A stretch of DNA of 64,000 nucleotides from Epiperipatus broadwayi (taxonomy: Eukaryota; Onychophora; Udeonychophora; Euonychophora; Peripatidae), in assembly GCA_028023455.1 (NCBI GenBank), contig JAQFVV010012423.1, positions 60,001 through 124,000 on the forward strand, given 5' to 3'. This document shows positions 37,895 through 49,897 of this stretch, piece by piece. Position 1 is the first letter of the stretch. Each line of letters opens with the position of its first letter. Both the position numbers and the translations under genes were made by a program. The notes beneath the pieces were generated by a model. It searched no databases and was not told where the DNA came from. It saw only the letters and a program-made list of their open reading frames with translations.

Positions 37895-40390
37895 ACATAC
37901 TTTATTAACTTTAAATGAAGCTTTTGCTAATATTAATAAGTTGGCATTATCTCTTGGCAATAATATAAATAGCGTTTTTTCAGTATATCATATCAGGCTG
38001 CACAAAGACATTCATTAATTTGGTGATGGAATTTATTCACCTCCTTTCTGGTTAAGCCATTTCTCAACTAACATTATTTTTAAGTGTAATGAATTACATT
38101 ATCTTATGATATGATTGCATATATAGATAATATAATTTTACTATTATAAACAAAACAATGAATGCTGTTTAAAGAAATGGAGTTTATTCTGGGGAAAAGA
38201 GAATTAAATTTTTGATCAGATATGCATTTATGCTGAAAAACAATGCTAATGAATTAGTGAAAAGATAAAATTATTTATATATTTATTATAAAAAGTCAAC
38301 TGTGATAACGGTTACATTCACAATGTCTGAGTAGGATTTTTTTTTTTTTAATGAGAGCTGATAAAAGTAAAACTGATGAAAAAGATATAGTTTTTCCTGA
38401 AGTTTCATTTCATAGAATTTTTTTTTCCATTTGATTGAGAATTAAAACATAGATGTAGATGCTTCTGATAGATTAATTTGAAAGTGTTATTGATATATAA
38501 TAATTTTCAAGTTCAAAGTTAACAGTCTTTAAATACAAGCTATATTTTTTAATACACTAATTGCTATTTATAAGAACCCTTTATATGCATAATAAATAAT
38601 ATGCCATAATTTAGTATTCTTTATGCTAAATTGTCAGTATAAACATAGCAAGAAGATATAAATAATGGATATTGAATATAAATAAAAAAGTAAACTACAT
38701 TATAAAATATCAGTAATAAATATTCGCAGTATTAAAAATTTTGTTATAAATCAGAAACTGTCAACAATAAGGTAGTTTGTACATTTACACTACAATTGTT
38801 CTGAAAATTTGCTAGATTTAGTAAAATTTTCTTCAAATGTGATATTCAGAAATATTATTGGCAAGTAGATTAAAATATGAAATAATTATAATAACCCATT
38901 TTCACACCAAAGAACTAAATATTTATTCACAAAAATGAAAAATAACCATTGTGCTAGAAAAACAAATATTTCAGATATTTGACATTTGAGTATGTATATT
39001 TTTCACATGACTATAGTTTAGGGATTTTAGATACCAACAAATACTTAGCTGATTTTGACCTTTGGCGGATAGGTTTTATTTGAATACCTTTTAGTAATTA
39101 GTAAATAAACAGATAATATTCTTCTACTGCAATAAAACATTAAAAGAATGCAAGCATAAAAATAAAATTCTAGATGTAGTAAAGTTTATTATATATAGAT
39201 TTTTTTTTTAAAAAAAAAATATGAATTGAATTTTGTGTAATTTTCATTTCTGACTCATTTTGTTAAGTTACTACTTAATATTTAAAAAGGTTAATAATTT
39301 AATAAAAAATAAATATTAAGGGATTGCAATAATTTGTCACTAATAGCTAACTATCGTTATTGAAATTATGTTTGTATTTTCATTATATAACAATTACTTA
39401 GGTTCATATATGGTTTAGTCAACTTAAGCTACTCATGCCAATAATAATTTCTGTAACAATAGAATCATATGTGCAATTATGTTTTCATGTGAAAATTTCA
39501 GCAATGAGAATGTCTTAATGAGGTTACGTGGTTGTTACTTTACTATTTCGCATTCAAATTAATAATGAGTCTGTTGGAATTGGTTTCGAGGTAGGAATTT
39601 CACTCTGCAAGTGATAGTATGATTAGGCAATCACATTTAGGAATCTCTTTTTCACCACAAAAATAGAAGGATCCAAAAACATAAAATCCCACAAAATCAC
39701 ATTGCATAGTAGGAGATAATGGCAATAATAAATATTTCACTTTTTTCTGGATGAATTTTGCATGATGTAAATCCTCACATTCTAAAAGTGGTATTTGTAA
39801 CTAATGAATTTAAGTTTGATATATCTACTTTTAATGAATCTTGAAATCAAAAAAATAAGTGAACATGTACATAATTATTTAATGTTTACAACTTTAAATT
39901 TATTTGAAATATTTCTAATTATAAGATCTAAATATTAACTCGCTGTGAATCGAAAGATTTCATGAATATTGATTTCTAGATGAGGTAGTGGACTTAATTA
40001 GTGAAGAACTTACTAGCTTCACACTCTCAATTCGAAATTCTTTAAATCTGCCTATATAATTAGAAAGTAGGGTGAAGATAAGACACCCGCTCTTTATAAA
40101 GTCGTAATCTTGTGTTAAGATTTGTAGATGTCTCTCTCATGCTAAAATTGAGATGTCAAGGCGCATAGTAGTAAGGTTAAAGCCTTATATGTATTTCTTT
40201 TTTTGCAAGATCAGATTGCATGAAGTTGGAATATCTATAAGTTCTAAACTTTCTTTCATTTGTAGAATTCCATGATATATTATTGAAATGCTAATGCTAT
40301 TAAAAATTGAGCATTGCCCATTTTATCCACGTATGCTCCAATATTAGATTCAGAAAATTCAGAGAAGTTTTCATTATTTGTTAGACAATG
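37895..40390. other. Region without recognised features
   Basis: AT-rich intergenic DNA. Some less AT-rich patches (39500-39700 and 40020-40200) may be old element remains, but I could not identify motifs on either strand. Confidence 0.4.
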
Positions 40391-40399
40391 ATATTACAT

Positions 40400-42400
40400 G
40401 ACTCGATAAAAGAACAAATTTTTTTTTGTTTTTGGGAAGGGGAATTTTAATGTTTTTATTGTTGATATAAATATGTAAACTCAAATGAGAAGTTGTTATT
40501 GAATTTTTTGACAAAACTGAAGTGACTCTCAATCCCTTTGTTAAAACAAAAATATCTATAAAAGAATTTGGTTATATCCATATTCAAAATAATATTTTTA
40601 TGGATTATGTTATAGTTAGGAATGAAAATAAAAAGAGGCCAGTGTTACATTAACATTTATAAATGGAGACTACTAAACAGATCATAGATTAGTATCCTTC
40701 AAAGTTGATTTTTAGTTCTTTATATGTAACTGTACTTATGTTAAGTTTTAGTAGCTGTAAATTAAAATTTCAAGCTAGTCATGTTTAATGAGATATGTTT
40801 TTTTTTTAAGAAGTGTGTTAAAAATATGAGTAAATATTTTTGGGTACATTAAAAATAAAAATCCTAACTGGTTGTTTGACTTTATTTTAAAAAAAACCTG
40901 TCATTTTCTGCTTGGATGAATAATAAAATATGATCTTAATAAGTAGAATAAGTATTTAATGTTTAATTAGTGACAGAAAGATTTTTTTTATTATAATTAT
41001 TTGTAGTTTGCAAAGGAAATATAATTATTAGATAATCATGATTTTTGGTAGACGATAAAACAAGAGCAGCTCTGTTAACATATTAGTGATTACCAAGTGA
41101 TAGCACATTTAAATACTCAGTCTGTTTTCTGGTTTTGGCCTTTATAATTGAAGCGTGGGATTTAAGGCTAGAAGTTATGCATTTATATGTATAGCAGCCA
41201 TTTTTAACTTTATTTTACTATTCAAGTTTTTTAGTTATTTTGTGTGTGTGATAATTTAATAACTATGAAAACAATATCATAGTTTATTATTATAATAATG
41301 ATGATTTTTTTTTGAACATTTTGTGGAAGTATTTAAATTATTTTTTAAATAATGATATGGGATTTCATATAGTTGCATTTATTGATACTTTATGTTTTTG
41401 TCTCATTTAAATTTTGTCAGAGATATCTATTATGATGGGATTAAAATGGCTCGTTGTAATCTTAAAACAGAAAGGTTGCAAATTTTGGTGTTTTTTCAAG
41501 AAAAATATTGTGGAGTTTTGATAGCTTCAAAACTTGTAGAATTTTTTAATAAATATATTGATCCATGAAGATCTATAAATAAAAAAAAGTCTAGCAATTA
41601 GCTTGGTATGTCATTAAGCTATTATTGCAAAAGTATTTTTGAGGAATTGTTTTTGAATAAGTTGTTTACAGTCATAGATGATTAGTTACCAGAACTCCAT
41701 TCTGATTTTAGAGAACTAACAAATGCTTTAGACATATATATATATATAGTGAGCAAATTGAAGCAAAATATGGTGAACAAAGAAGTGATTATTTTTATTG
41801 ATTTGATTGAGGGTTATGACAATAGTTGATGTTACTTATTTGTATAAAAGTTTATGTTATGCAGTTGCTATGTGAAAATATGAAAGGAATTGTTACTATT
41901 GCTAATGGAAAGTCTGATGTGTTTATATAAAAACTGGTGCTGCTAATAATAATAATAATAATAAACTAATTAACTTTGTTTCCCTTTTTTTTACAACAGT
42001 GGCTTCCAAATTGTTTAAAGATAATCTCAGTGATATTAAAGTATTGTGTGGCTTGATCGTGAGATTTTTAATTTGAACTAATGCAAAAATAATTTCATTT
42101 TGTGGCTCTCTTTGTGTTATTGTCATTTTAGAAGAGTGATCTACAGAATGTTCGTAATGTTTTGAATATAATAGTTTAAAAAAACTCGGGTTCATTATCA
42201 GTTAATGATGAAAGAAAAATATTCAGCCAGTTTTAGTATAAGAATCAATTTAAATAAATGTGTTTGTAGCTTTTTAATTAGAAAAGCAGATTTTAATGCT
42301 AAGGTGCACCATTGATTCTAATGGATTGTTGTGCTTTTAACAAAAGGTTGGGTTTTTCATCGTAATGGCATAATTATTTTTAGCAAAAATTCTTGAATAT
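40400..42400 (+). pseudogene. Decayed LINE with endonuclease and reverse transcriptase motifs
   Basis: Domain order is that of a non-LTR retrotransposon. Endonuclease end: DYVIVRN from 40603 and, in a shifted frame, FINGDY..TDHRLVSFKVDF (40650-40713), the usual DYI.V ... DHRLV...K motif. Reverse transcriptase: LPELHSDFRELTNALD from 41684 (compare LPE.Q.GFR.GR.T.D), FIDLIEGYDN near 41795-41824 (motif A, normally F.D...AFD), CENMKGIVTIANGKSDVFI near 41870-41925, and KSDLQNVRNVLN ... LSVNDERKIFSQF at 42135-42220 (after the catalytic FADD, which is not readable). Stops and frameshifts are frequent, so it is inactive. It is of a different type from the RTE-like copy at 17.4-18.2 kb. Confidence 0.68.
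41944..41964. repeat. (AAT)n microsatellite
   Basis: About seven AAT/TAA units, inside the decayed LINE. Confidence 0.9.
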
Positions 42401-43471
42401 AGGGTTATTATTCTGCCCAATTTTTTAAAGAGGGACACTCGACCTCTTATTTCTAATAAAAAAATCATTGAAAATAACTCAATTGTGGATGCTGTATAAT
42501 ATTCTAAACATATGATGGTAAGGATATGGAAAATAGTTTAAGAGTTCCAGACTTAGTAGAGAAAAAAATTATAGTGAACATAATAGTTTTTGTATATAAA
42601 GATAACTACATTTTTAGAGATTATCTCAAAATGCATCAGAAGATGTAAAATCAATTGATTTTATTGGGACTAGAATACAGTAGTGGATTCAATTATGTAA
42701 AGTGTACATTTTTTTTAAAATAATAGTTTACTTCTTAAGAAGTTAGACAATATTTCAATATACCAAATAAACTAATTAGAGAAGTGGTGTCTGTTATATG
42801 AATTTATAATTCACAATTTGCTTTTAATCTTTAATTTTTTGTTCTTTTTTTTTTTTTTTTTGTGAAATTAGAATGTTTTATTCATTGTAAAAGACTCCTA
42901 ATGATGATGATATATAAAAAGTTGAAATGATCATGACATGCTATTTAATCTTCATTATTATTTAGACAAAATCAAATATTTGTAATTAGTTTTTGAGTAA
43001 ATATATAATCAATAGTCTGAGCATGTAAAATTAAATTTTGGAAGAAAGTCTCGTGTATCTTTTTAAAAAATTCAAATTAATTATGAAATAAAATTTGGCA
43101 TATATTTAACAAATTAAAATTATTTCAAAAAATCCTTTTTATATATAATGTATTTGAAAATTCAAGCAAATTTGACTTTGTTAAGAATTTTTCCATTTAA
43201 CTGTGACTGTGTACATTATATTATAACCTCTGTAATTTTTAGCAATTAACAATTTAGTTGAAAAAATCTTTAATCAAATATACTCTATGTTTCACATAGC
43301 TAATCTTTTATGCCTTTAGTAGACTTTCTGTAGTGATAAAAAAAAAAATTGTGTTTGTGGTTTTTGTTTTGAAAATCATTTCAAGATAGTCCACATAATA
43401 TTAACAAAATGTGTTATGATTAAATATTCTATAAAAATTTAGAAATTAATAAAAGTATTATTTTTCTTTAG
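42401..43471. other. Region without recognised features
   Basis: AT-rich. The first part may still be LINE 3' sequence, but no motif is readable. Confidence 0.4.
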
Positions 43472-43527
43472 ATGAATCATCTGTTTATATTCCTCCAGCT
43501 ATCTTCTGAGCTGGTGAGCCACATTGT
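43472..43527 (+). other. Candidate small exon, possibly 3' UTR of ZFC3H1 or part of another gene
   Basis: 56 nt bounded by a strong acceptor (TTTTTCTTTAG) and a strong donor (GTAAGTACG at 43528). It is open in one frame (MNHLFIFLQLSSELVSHI) and compositionally less AT-rich than its flanks. It lies 8.1 kb downstream of the splice donor found after the ZFC3H1 stop. No homology was recognised. Confidence 0.3.
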
Positions 43528-43889
43528 GTAAGTACGCATTTTATATAGATGGGCTTGGGCAGATCCAAGTATTAAACAACTAAAAGCAAAAAAAAAAAAA
43601 AAGAACTGCAATTGACTCGTATCTCTTCTCTAAGTATTTTATTTTTATTATCTTGGAACCTCTTTCCAAACCCATCTTTTGTAATTTTTTTTTTACTTTT
43701 CTGTCTTCTTTTCTGGTATTTGTTAATATGAATATAAAATTGTCATTATTTTCATTTTTTATATTTTATAATAATATTTTTTTTTTAATAACTAGTCTCC
43801 TGAATAATAATATATTATGTAAGCTTTAAAATCTATTTCTCCATATTCTTCTGTTCTCCCTTCCTCTTGTAATAATTCTTTTAATACAG

Positions 43890-44310
43890 CAACAAGTTGG
43901 ATTCCGAGGACACTGTAATGATGAATCTATATAATGGTATCAAAACATTATTATTACTAATTTTTTTTTTTTTAAAAAACAAAAAAAAAAATCATTTTGC
44001 TTCCAAGGACACATGAACTTGATTTCATTGGATACTGGCAGAGACAGTTATTTATTAATTTTATGGCTCACTTATGAATGACAACCGTAATCATGCTGCT
44101 GATCTGTGTGGTCAAGAGAGCGAAGCATTAGCTTTGCATCCCACACTCCTTTCATGGATAGTGTTGGTTTACTCTAGAGAACTTTTATTTCAAGGATGTT
44201 TTATAAATAATTGACATTTTCTTTTCCAAGTTTGACATTATCTGTATATATAAAAAAAACTTTATACATATTTACTTTATATATTTTGTATAAATAAATT
44301 TTATAAATGC
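43890..44310 (+). other. Candidate terminal exon / 3' UTR
   Basis: A pyrimidine-rich tract with TTCTGTTCTCCCTTCCTC precedes TTAATACAG|CAACAAG. The following 400 nt contain stretches that are clearly less AT-rich (43890-43920 and 44005-44180), and the block ends near AATAAATTTTATAAATGC at 44292. Together with the 43472-43527 exon this could be the spliced 3' UTR of ZFC3H1. It has no long frame. Confidence 0.28.
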
Positions 44311-45404
44311 TGCAGAATATTCGATTTTATTAAGAATAATAAAAGTGAGGTGGGAAAAAACTAAATATATATATATTTAAAAAAAGAAAAAGTTGGAGTA
44401 AAATTGTAAAATATAATATTAATATATAATGTTTATATATTTTAATAATGACATATATATATATAATAATAACTTAAATTTTTATATTTTTGATATAAAA
44501 AAAAGTGCTTCCATTGCTTCCAATTATTTTCTTTTTTTTTTAAACCAGAGAACATCTCCACCCTCTCACTTTTTTCCCTCATGCTTTATATTTAATTTTT
44601 AAAAGTCTCTAAAAGCAGTTCTTAATATGTATATAAAACAGAATCTTGTAAATTTGTAATGAATTAAATTTTTTTAAAAAATATTTAGAGTTTTTTTTTT
44701 TTTCTACATAGTTTTTAATTTTAAACGACTATTTAAGTATTAGAAATATAAATTTAATATGAATATCAGAGTATAATTGTTTTAAGGATAGTAAAGTAAA
44801 TCTGCAGTTAACAATAGTAATCTATAATAATTAATTCATTAAATGTTATGAGTAAAATAAAGATCATTAATGTCTTATTAGAAGGATTAATATAATCAAA
44901 GGTACATGAATACACAAGATAAACTTTTGGTGCGTAGTTATAATTCCTTAAATTCTATATGATAGTCCTGAATTAATATTACAAAAACGTTTGTGTAAAA
45001 AGTAGTGTTTGAAACCATCATTGATTATAATAAAATGATCGACAAATTGTTTTCATTTGAAATTTTTATTAAATTTTTTTCACGCACAACAGCTTTTTAA
45101 GTGACATATATATAAATTTGTAATTTTTATATAAATTTTCACATAAGATTCTTGTTGTATAATTTTTTTTTTTTTTTGCTATGTTAATTTCTCCGGATTT
45201 TTTGGCAAAATCATTGTAAGTAACTATACTAATAGCATTTTTCAACTATAAACTCAAAAATTTCAGAGAAGTCGTAAAAAAAAATAATATGCTTTTTAAA
45301 GACATTATTCAATTATAAAAAATTATATATTTAAAACTTTTATTCACACATTTTTGAAACATGAATAAAGCCTTATGAAAAAACAAATGACTCACAGATT
45401 ACAT
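44311..45404. other. Region without recognised features
   Basis: AT-rich low-complexity DNA; nothing supported. Confidence 0.4.
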
Positions 45405-45835
45405 TTCTGTATGAACCATATCCAGGTCACAACTTCTAATATGCTTTCATCATTTGTTCAGTACTTAACAATATCAATTTATTATAATGTGATTTCGAAG
45501 CCTCAAATTTTCTGCATTCTCATTTTTGTTACTTTCAATTTTAGATAAATACATTAATGCTTATTGCTAATCATTTATTAGGGCAGAGATTATTATATTA
45601 TTTGTAGCTTAAATATAAATTTTAAACTCTGTTAAAGATTGATATTGATAAATACTGAGCAAATGATGAATTATTATGAAAAATTGTGGCATGGGCCAAC
45701 TGAAAAGTGCTTGTTCGACCATGAATTTGTTTACGGAGCCATTTTCAGATATCTTGGTTTGATAAGAGCATGTGGTGGAATAGAAGTTTTAAGTATATTT
45801 ATAAATTAATACACATGGAAAAAAGAACGGAGTTG
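45405..45835. repeat. Dispersed repeat, copy A (partner at 60345-60812)
   Basis: Shares ordered blocks with the partner: GATCACAAC-like start, TTCATCATTTGTTCAGT, TTCTGCA, ACATTAATG, GTAGCT.AATATAAA, GGCCAACTGAAAAGTGCTTG, GAAATGGAA-like and GTTTTAAGTATATTTA at the end. Total length is about 430 bp in each. Non-coding, diverged and same orientation. Confidence 0.7.
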
Positions 45836-46012
45836 GATTAATTGTATCACGTGGTTAGCTCTAATAATACAGTTACATTAATCTTTAATTACGTTTAAAG
45901 TGTATACTAGGCTAGGAATAATATAAATATATTTATTTAAAATTGATGATATCAAAGATGTGAATGCAAAAAGTTTGACTCTTGTAGATCAAATTATAAA
46001 ATTATATATATA

Positions 46013-46211
46013 TCAGGGGGTGCAAAAGTAGGTATACAGTAATTCTTTGTCAAGAAACTTATGCATTGTTATGGCATAGTGGTGAGGAGTTCCATCTTGC
46101 TGCAAATAGAAGGTTTATTATATGCAATTGTGGAATAACAATAATATAAACAATAAATAATTTCGTATAACTTACATCTGTTATATCTACTTTTGCACCC
46201 TTTCCCCCCCA
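46013..46211 (-). mobile_element. Internally deleted mariner-type element
   Basis: Inverted ends GGGGGTGCAAAAGTAGGTAT (left) and GGGTGCAAAAGTAGATATAA (right, inverted), with TA outside on both sides, as for Tc1/mariner. About 200 bp remain. Inside, the − strand still encodes a transposase fragment with the conserved QDG block. Confidence 0.78.
46042..46110 (-). pseudogene. Mariner transposase fragment with QQDGTPHHYA motif
   Basis: The − strand reads YLQQDGTPHHYAITMHKFLD. QQDG.PPHYA...+.FL+ is the block containing the second catalytic aspartate of mariner-type DDE/D transposases. Only about 22 codons remain between the terminal repeats, so no function is possible. Confidence 0.75.
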
Positions 46212-46214
46212 TAT

Positions 46215-47077
46215 ATTAAATCATTTAAATGAATATTATTAAAAAAACAAAAATCTATTTAATGTAGATTTTTTTATATTAGAATAGAAATGACCTTAGA
46301 AGTGGTGCATATATATTGTAATCTACAACATATTTCATAAAATTCATTGTAGAAAAAAAAAAGGCGAATAAAGGCTTTTATTTAAAATAATTGTTTAATG
46401 TGTTAAAATTATTCCCAGTTTTTGAATTTTGATGATTAAAATGGTTCTCTTCTCGTGCAAAGCTATCATATTGAATATTTAAAAAATTATGTTAAACCAC
46501 AAATTTTATTATAACTTAAGTTTGTATTATTCAAAAATGACAATATATATTGTTGAAACATAAAACATCAAAGGATATAATTAAGCTGAAAAAAACATAA
46601 TCATTGATATTCAAAGTAATAAAAAAAAGAATAAAAGTTAATATTTCTAATCATTATTTTCATATTATTTCATAAATTCAAAATTATCATGCATCAATAT
46701 TAAAAGTATAATTTTGTTAGGTTAGTTGGATTCATTATAAAATTTCTAAAAAATTGGTATATAATAACACCTAAGGTAATCCATCACTTGAAAACTTCGT
46801 AGAATATAAGACATTAGTACCTTTCATTTTTCCTAGTAGCCCTTCAAAATGTATTTCCATACAGGGGTTTACAATGATTATGTCATCCCTAATAACATCC
46901 CTTATAACAAGTAGTTAATATTGATCAATAATTACTATAATTTGAGTATTATAATAAAGAACTTCAATACAGTTTGTAATTCATTAAAAATTACTACTAA
47001 AATAGTCACTATATACAAAATAAAATAAAAAGTGAATGAAATACTAAATTCATTATAGAGTTAGGCTTGAGATAGTA
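46215..47077. other. Region without recognised features
   Basis: AT-rich intergenic DNA; nothing supported. Confidence 0.4.
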
Positions 47078-47413
47078 GTATTTTTATATTGGACTATTTC
47101 CATCATCTAATATGTGTGTTGAATGTCTTTAGAAAAGTTTAATTTTATTTAAATATTCCAAATACATTCAACTGATAGTAATATCACAGCAAACAGGTTA
47201 GTATATGCACCAACTGTTAGTGATATTACTAACAGTGGGTGCATATACTTGCCTGTTTGCTGTGATATTATTAACAGTTGGTGCATATACTAACCTGTTT
47301 GCTGTGATATTACTAACAGTTGAATGTATTTGGAATATTTAAATAAAATTAAACTTTTCTAAAGTCATTAAACATACACATTAGATGATGGAAATAGTCC
47401 AATATAAAAATAC
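47078..47413. mobile_element. 336-bp foldback with internal tandem units
   Basis: The ends are near-perfect inverted copies (GTATTTTTATATTGGACTAT outside, then CATCATCTAAT, TTTAATTTTATTTAAATATT and CCAAATACATTCAACTG). The centre carries three alternating copies of a ~55-bp unit with CTGTTTGCTGTGATATTA and GGTGCATATACT, one inverted relative to the other two. It could form a long hairpin. It is probably a foldback-type MITE; no target duplication was identified. A decayed relative of the right arm lies at 55950-56055. Confidence 0.8.
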
Positions 47414-48796
47414 AGCTAGAACACCATCATCACAAACCTTCAGGAAAACACTTAGGTTAATAGTTTAGAATCAGTGCGATGGAGTAGTATTTATCCTCTT
47501 TATAGGTTTTGAGGGCTCATATTGCTTCGTGCTACTATGACCATAAACTTAGTAATAGCTTTATCAACTGCCACCTCTCTTTGCATTTGATATGCAGCTT
47601 TGAAATTTACATTGAAATAGTGTACAATCAGCCTAAGTTTACTGTCAAAATCTTTTCTTTTAGCATTTGCGTATTTTTATTATTAAAATGCAGACAAGAC
47701 ATTATATAGAAAAATCTAAATCGGGTCATAATATTTGCAAAATATGTTTATTTTTGTCTCATATCATCTAATTCATGTACTGGACCCAAGCCCACATCAT
47801 ATTAAAAAATGCAGATAATTCATGATATAAGCAATAGCTACATTTTGTCCATTTTTGACAACTTAGAATTTTATATTTCGATTACAAATGCATCATTTTC
47901 TAATTAAAAAATGTACTTATATGTTGTAAGTATCATTAAAAATGTATTAAACCATTAAAATATGGACATGATCACCTATTTGGGAAAAATTCTGCTAATA
48001 TTAAAAATGTACTTATATAACTACAAATAACTAATATGATAATACTATTTTTTTTTTTAAATGCTGAATGAAATGCTAGCCGTGCGTTGTTGGGTTTTTT
48101 TAAATTCTAGTTTTATGTTGAAAATATACCATGCTTTTTTAAAAAAGTGGAGATGATATTGAGGACCTAATAAAATTTTTAAAAAATGTAATTAGATATA
48201 AATACAGATATTCTGAAATATTAAAATGTACTAAAGTCATACACATTTTTGAATTATTCCATTTTTTTATTTTTTATAAGTGTATTTTTTTATGAGATCC
48301 TATATTATGAAATGATTTATTTTGTAAGCGTCTAGTCCATAAAGCTATTATTTTGAGAAGCAGCTGAACTTTTTATCAGGTTCTATAATTATTTAATCAT
48401 GATCATACAAGTCCTTGATAAGTACAAATGGGAACCTCTTATGTGTGCGTATATATATATAAACAATAACCTGTAAATAACAACATATACGTAAATGCAT
48501 GAGACAAAATAAATATAAAATATTAACAGCTAATCATCCTTTTGGTGTAGTAAACCACATTTATGCCAATCCCTTATTAAAATAATAAATAAAAATGTTA
48601 ATGACCAAAATTTTAGGGCATGTTAGATTCAAAATATTATAATTAGCCTGCTACAGCTTAGTTATTTTTTTTGTCTTATTCGATTCATTATATATATAAT
48701 GTTATTTTTCTGAGGGAACAGATGTTTCCAGAATTTTTTTCATAACAATAAAGAAAGCAAAATTAGATTGAGAATTATTTTTTGTACTAAAAATAT
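47414..48796. other. Region without recognised features
   Basis: AT-rich. The 47509-47709 open frame shows no family resemblance. Confidence 0.4.
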
Positions 48797-49897
48797 GCGC
48801 AGAACACATAAAAATGCTGTTTCCGCGGCCGACACGTTCTAACCCGCGTTTTCTATAATACAACTTTTTTGTTGTGCTACAGAATGCAGGCCGCTATGTC
48901 GCGTCGCAGTATAGTATGTATGGCGCATAGCAGCAAATACATTTTCCGAATTTGCACAATTTATAAAATAATTACAGCTTGATGAGAGAGTTTATATTTG
49001 AATTGTATTGAAATATTTTTTTCATTGGATTTTTTTTTTTATTTTAAACTATTGAAATGTTCAGATTTTTTAAAACAATAAGACTTTTTATAACATACTG
49101 TATTGAACTTTTATTTGGGAAAATGTTAAATATCTATGTTTTTATTGAGTTGCAATTAGGTAACGTGTCAAATAACGTACTGTTAGTAACATTCCACGAG
49201 ACAAAGAAAATTCTACTGTCTGTATATTTTTGAAGTAAAAAAGAGCGGTACGAAAAAAATATTCAGTAAGAAAAGTCCAAATATACAGGTTTTTTTGTAA
49301 ATTTAATAAAAAGCAAATATAAACATGTTTAATAAGTAAAGAAGACATTTGTATGTGTTTGTTGTTGTTTAAAAAAGTTTGAGTTTTTTTTTTCTGTCCG
49401 AGTACGGTTACGATTTTGAATTTTTTTATTTTAGCATTACAAACAAATAGAACACTAACCCTAAATCTAGCCGTAACAACTTTTACTTTTATTACGATTA
49501 TTATTTTTTAGTTAAACAACAACAAAAAAAGTCGTAACACAAGTAAAAAAATATCCGATAGAAAATTGATAAAAAAAAAGCCGTAACACAAGTAAAAAAA
49601 TATCCGATAGAAAATTAATAAAAAAAAGCCGTAACACAATTTAAAAAGTATACGATATAAAAACTACGAATCAAATTGTAATTTGTTGATTTTATTTTAC
49701 ATTTATTATTATCATTTAAATTGTATACGTTAATAAAAAATAATATTTAAAAAAGACGGTTTTGTTTTGATTTTATTTTCGCATTACAAAAAAGCACAGA
49801 AAAATTATTAAAATCAACGGCCCGTGAATGTTCATATTTTATAGTTTTAGCGTGAAAACGGCGCCATCCAACGGCATCTTTAGCTATAGGACAAGCA
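48797..49897. mobile_element. Unclassified TIR element, copy 3 (left terminus missing)
   Basis: Same order of blocks as 7525-8838: CACATAAAAATGC, GCGGCCGACACGTTCTAACC, CATTTTCCGAATTTGCAC, AACGGCCCGTGAATG and a right end with AAAACGGCGCCATCC. The left ~50 bp are missing and replaced by unrelated DNA, leaving GCGC as the first shared bases. It is the most diverged of the three copies. It contains a 3-unit tandem repeat (49523-49672) and about four telomere-like hexamers near 49450-49480. Confidence 0.85.
49523..49672. repeat. Three tandem ~49-bp units inside TIR element copy 3
   Basis: Units start at GTCGTAACAC (49531), GCCGTAACAC (49580) and GCCGTAACAC (49628), each followed by AAGTAAAAAAATATCCGATA-like sequence. 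Copies 1 and 2 of the element have a single unit here, so the array grew after the copies separated. Confidence 0.88.

Noticed and set aside
40020-40400. Possible − strand retroelement coding remnants
   Set aside because: Only short suggestive strings were found, with no ordered motifs. Not supportable by eye.
47140-47350. CRISPR-like array from the repeated CTGTTTGCTGTGATATTA units
   Set aside because: Units alternate in orientation inside an inverted repeat, are few and lack unique spacers. The genome is eukaryotic.
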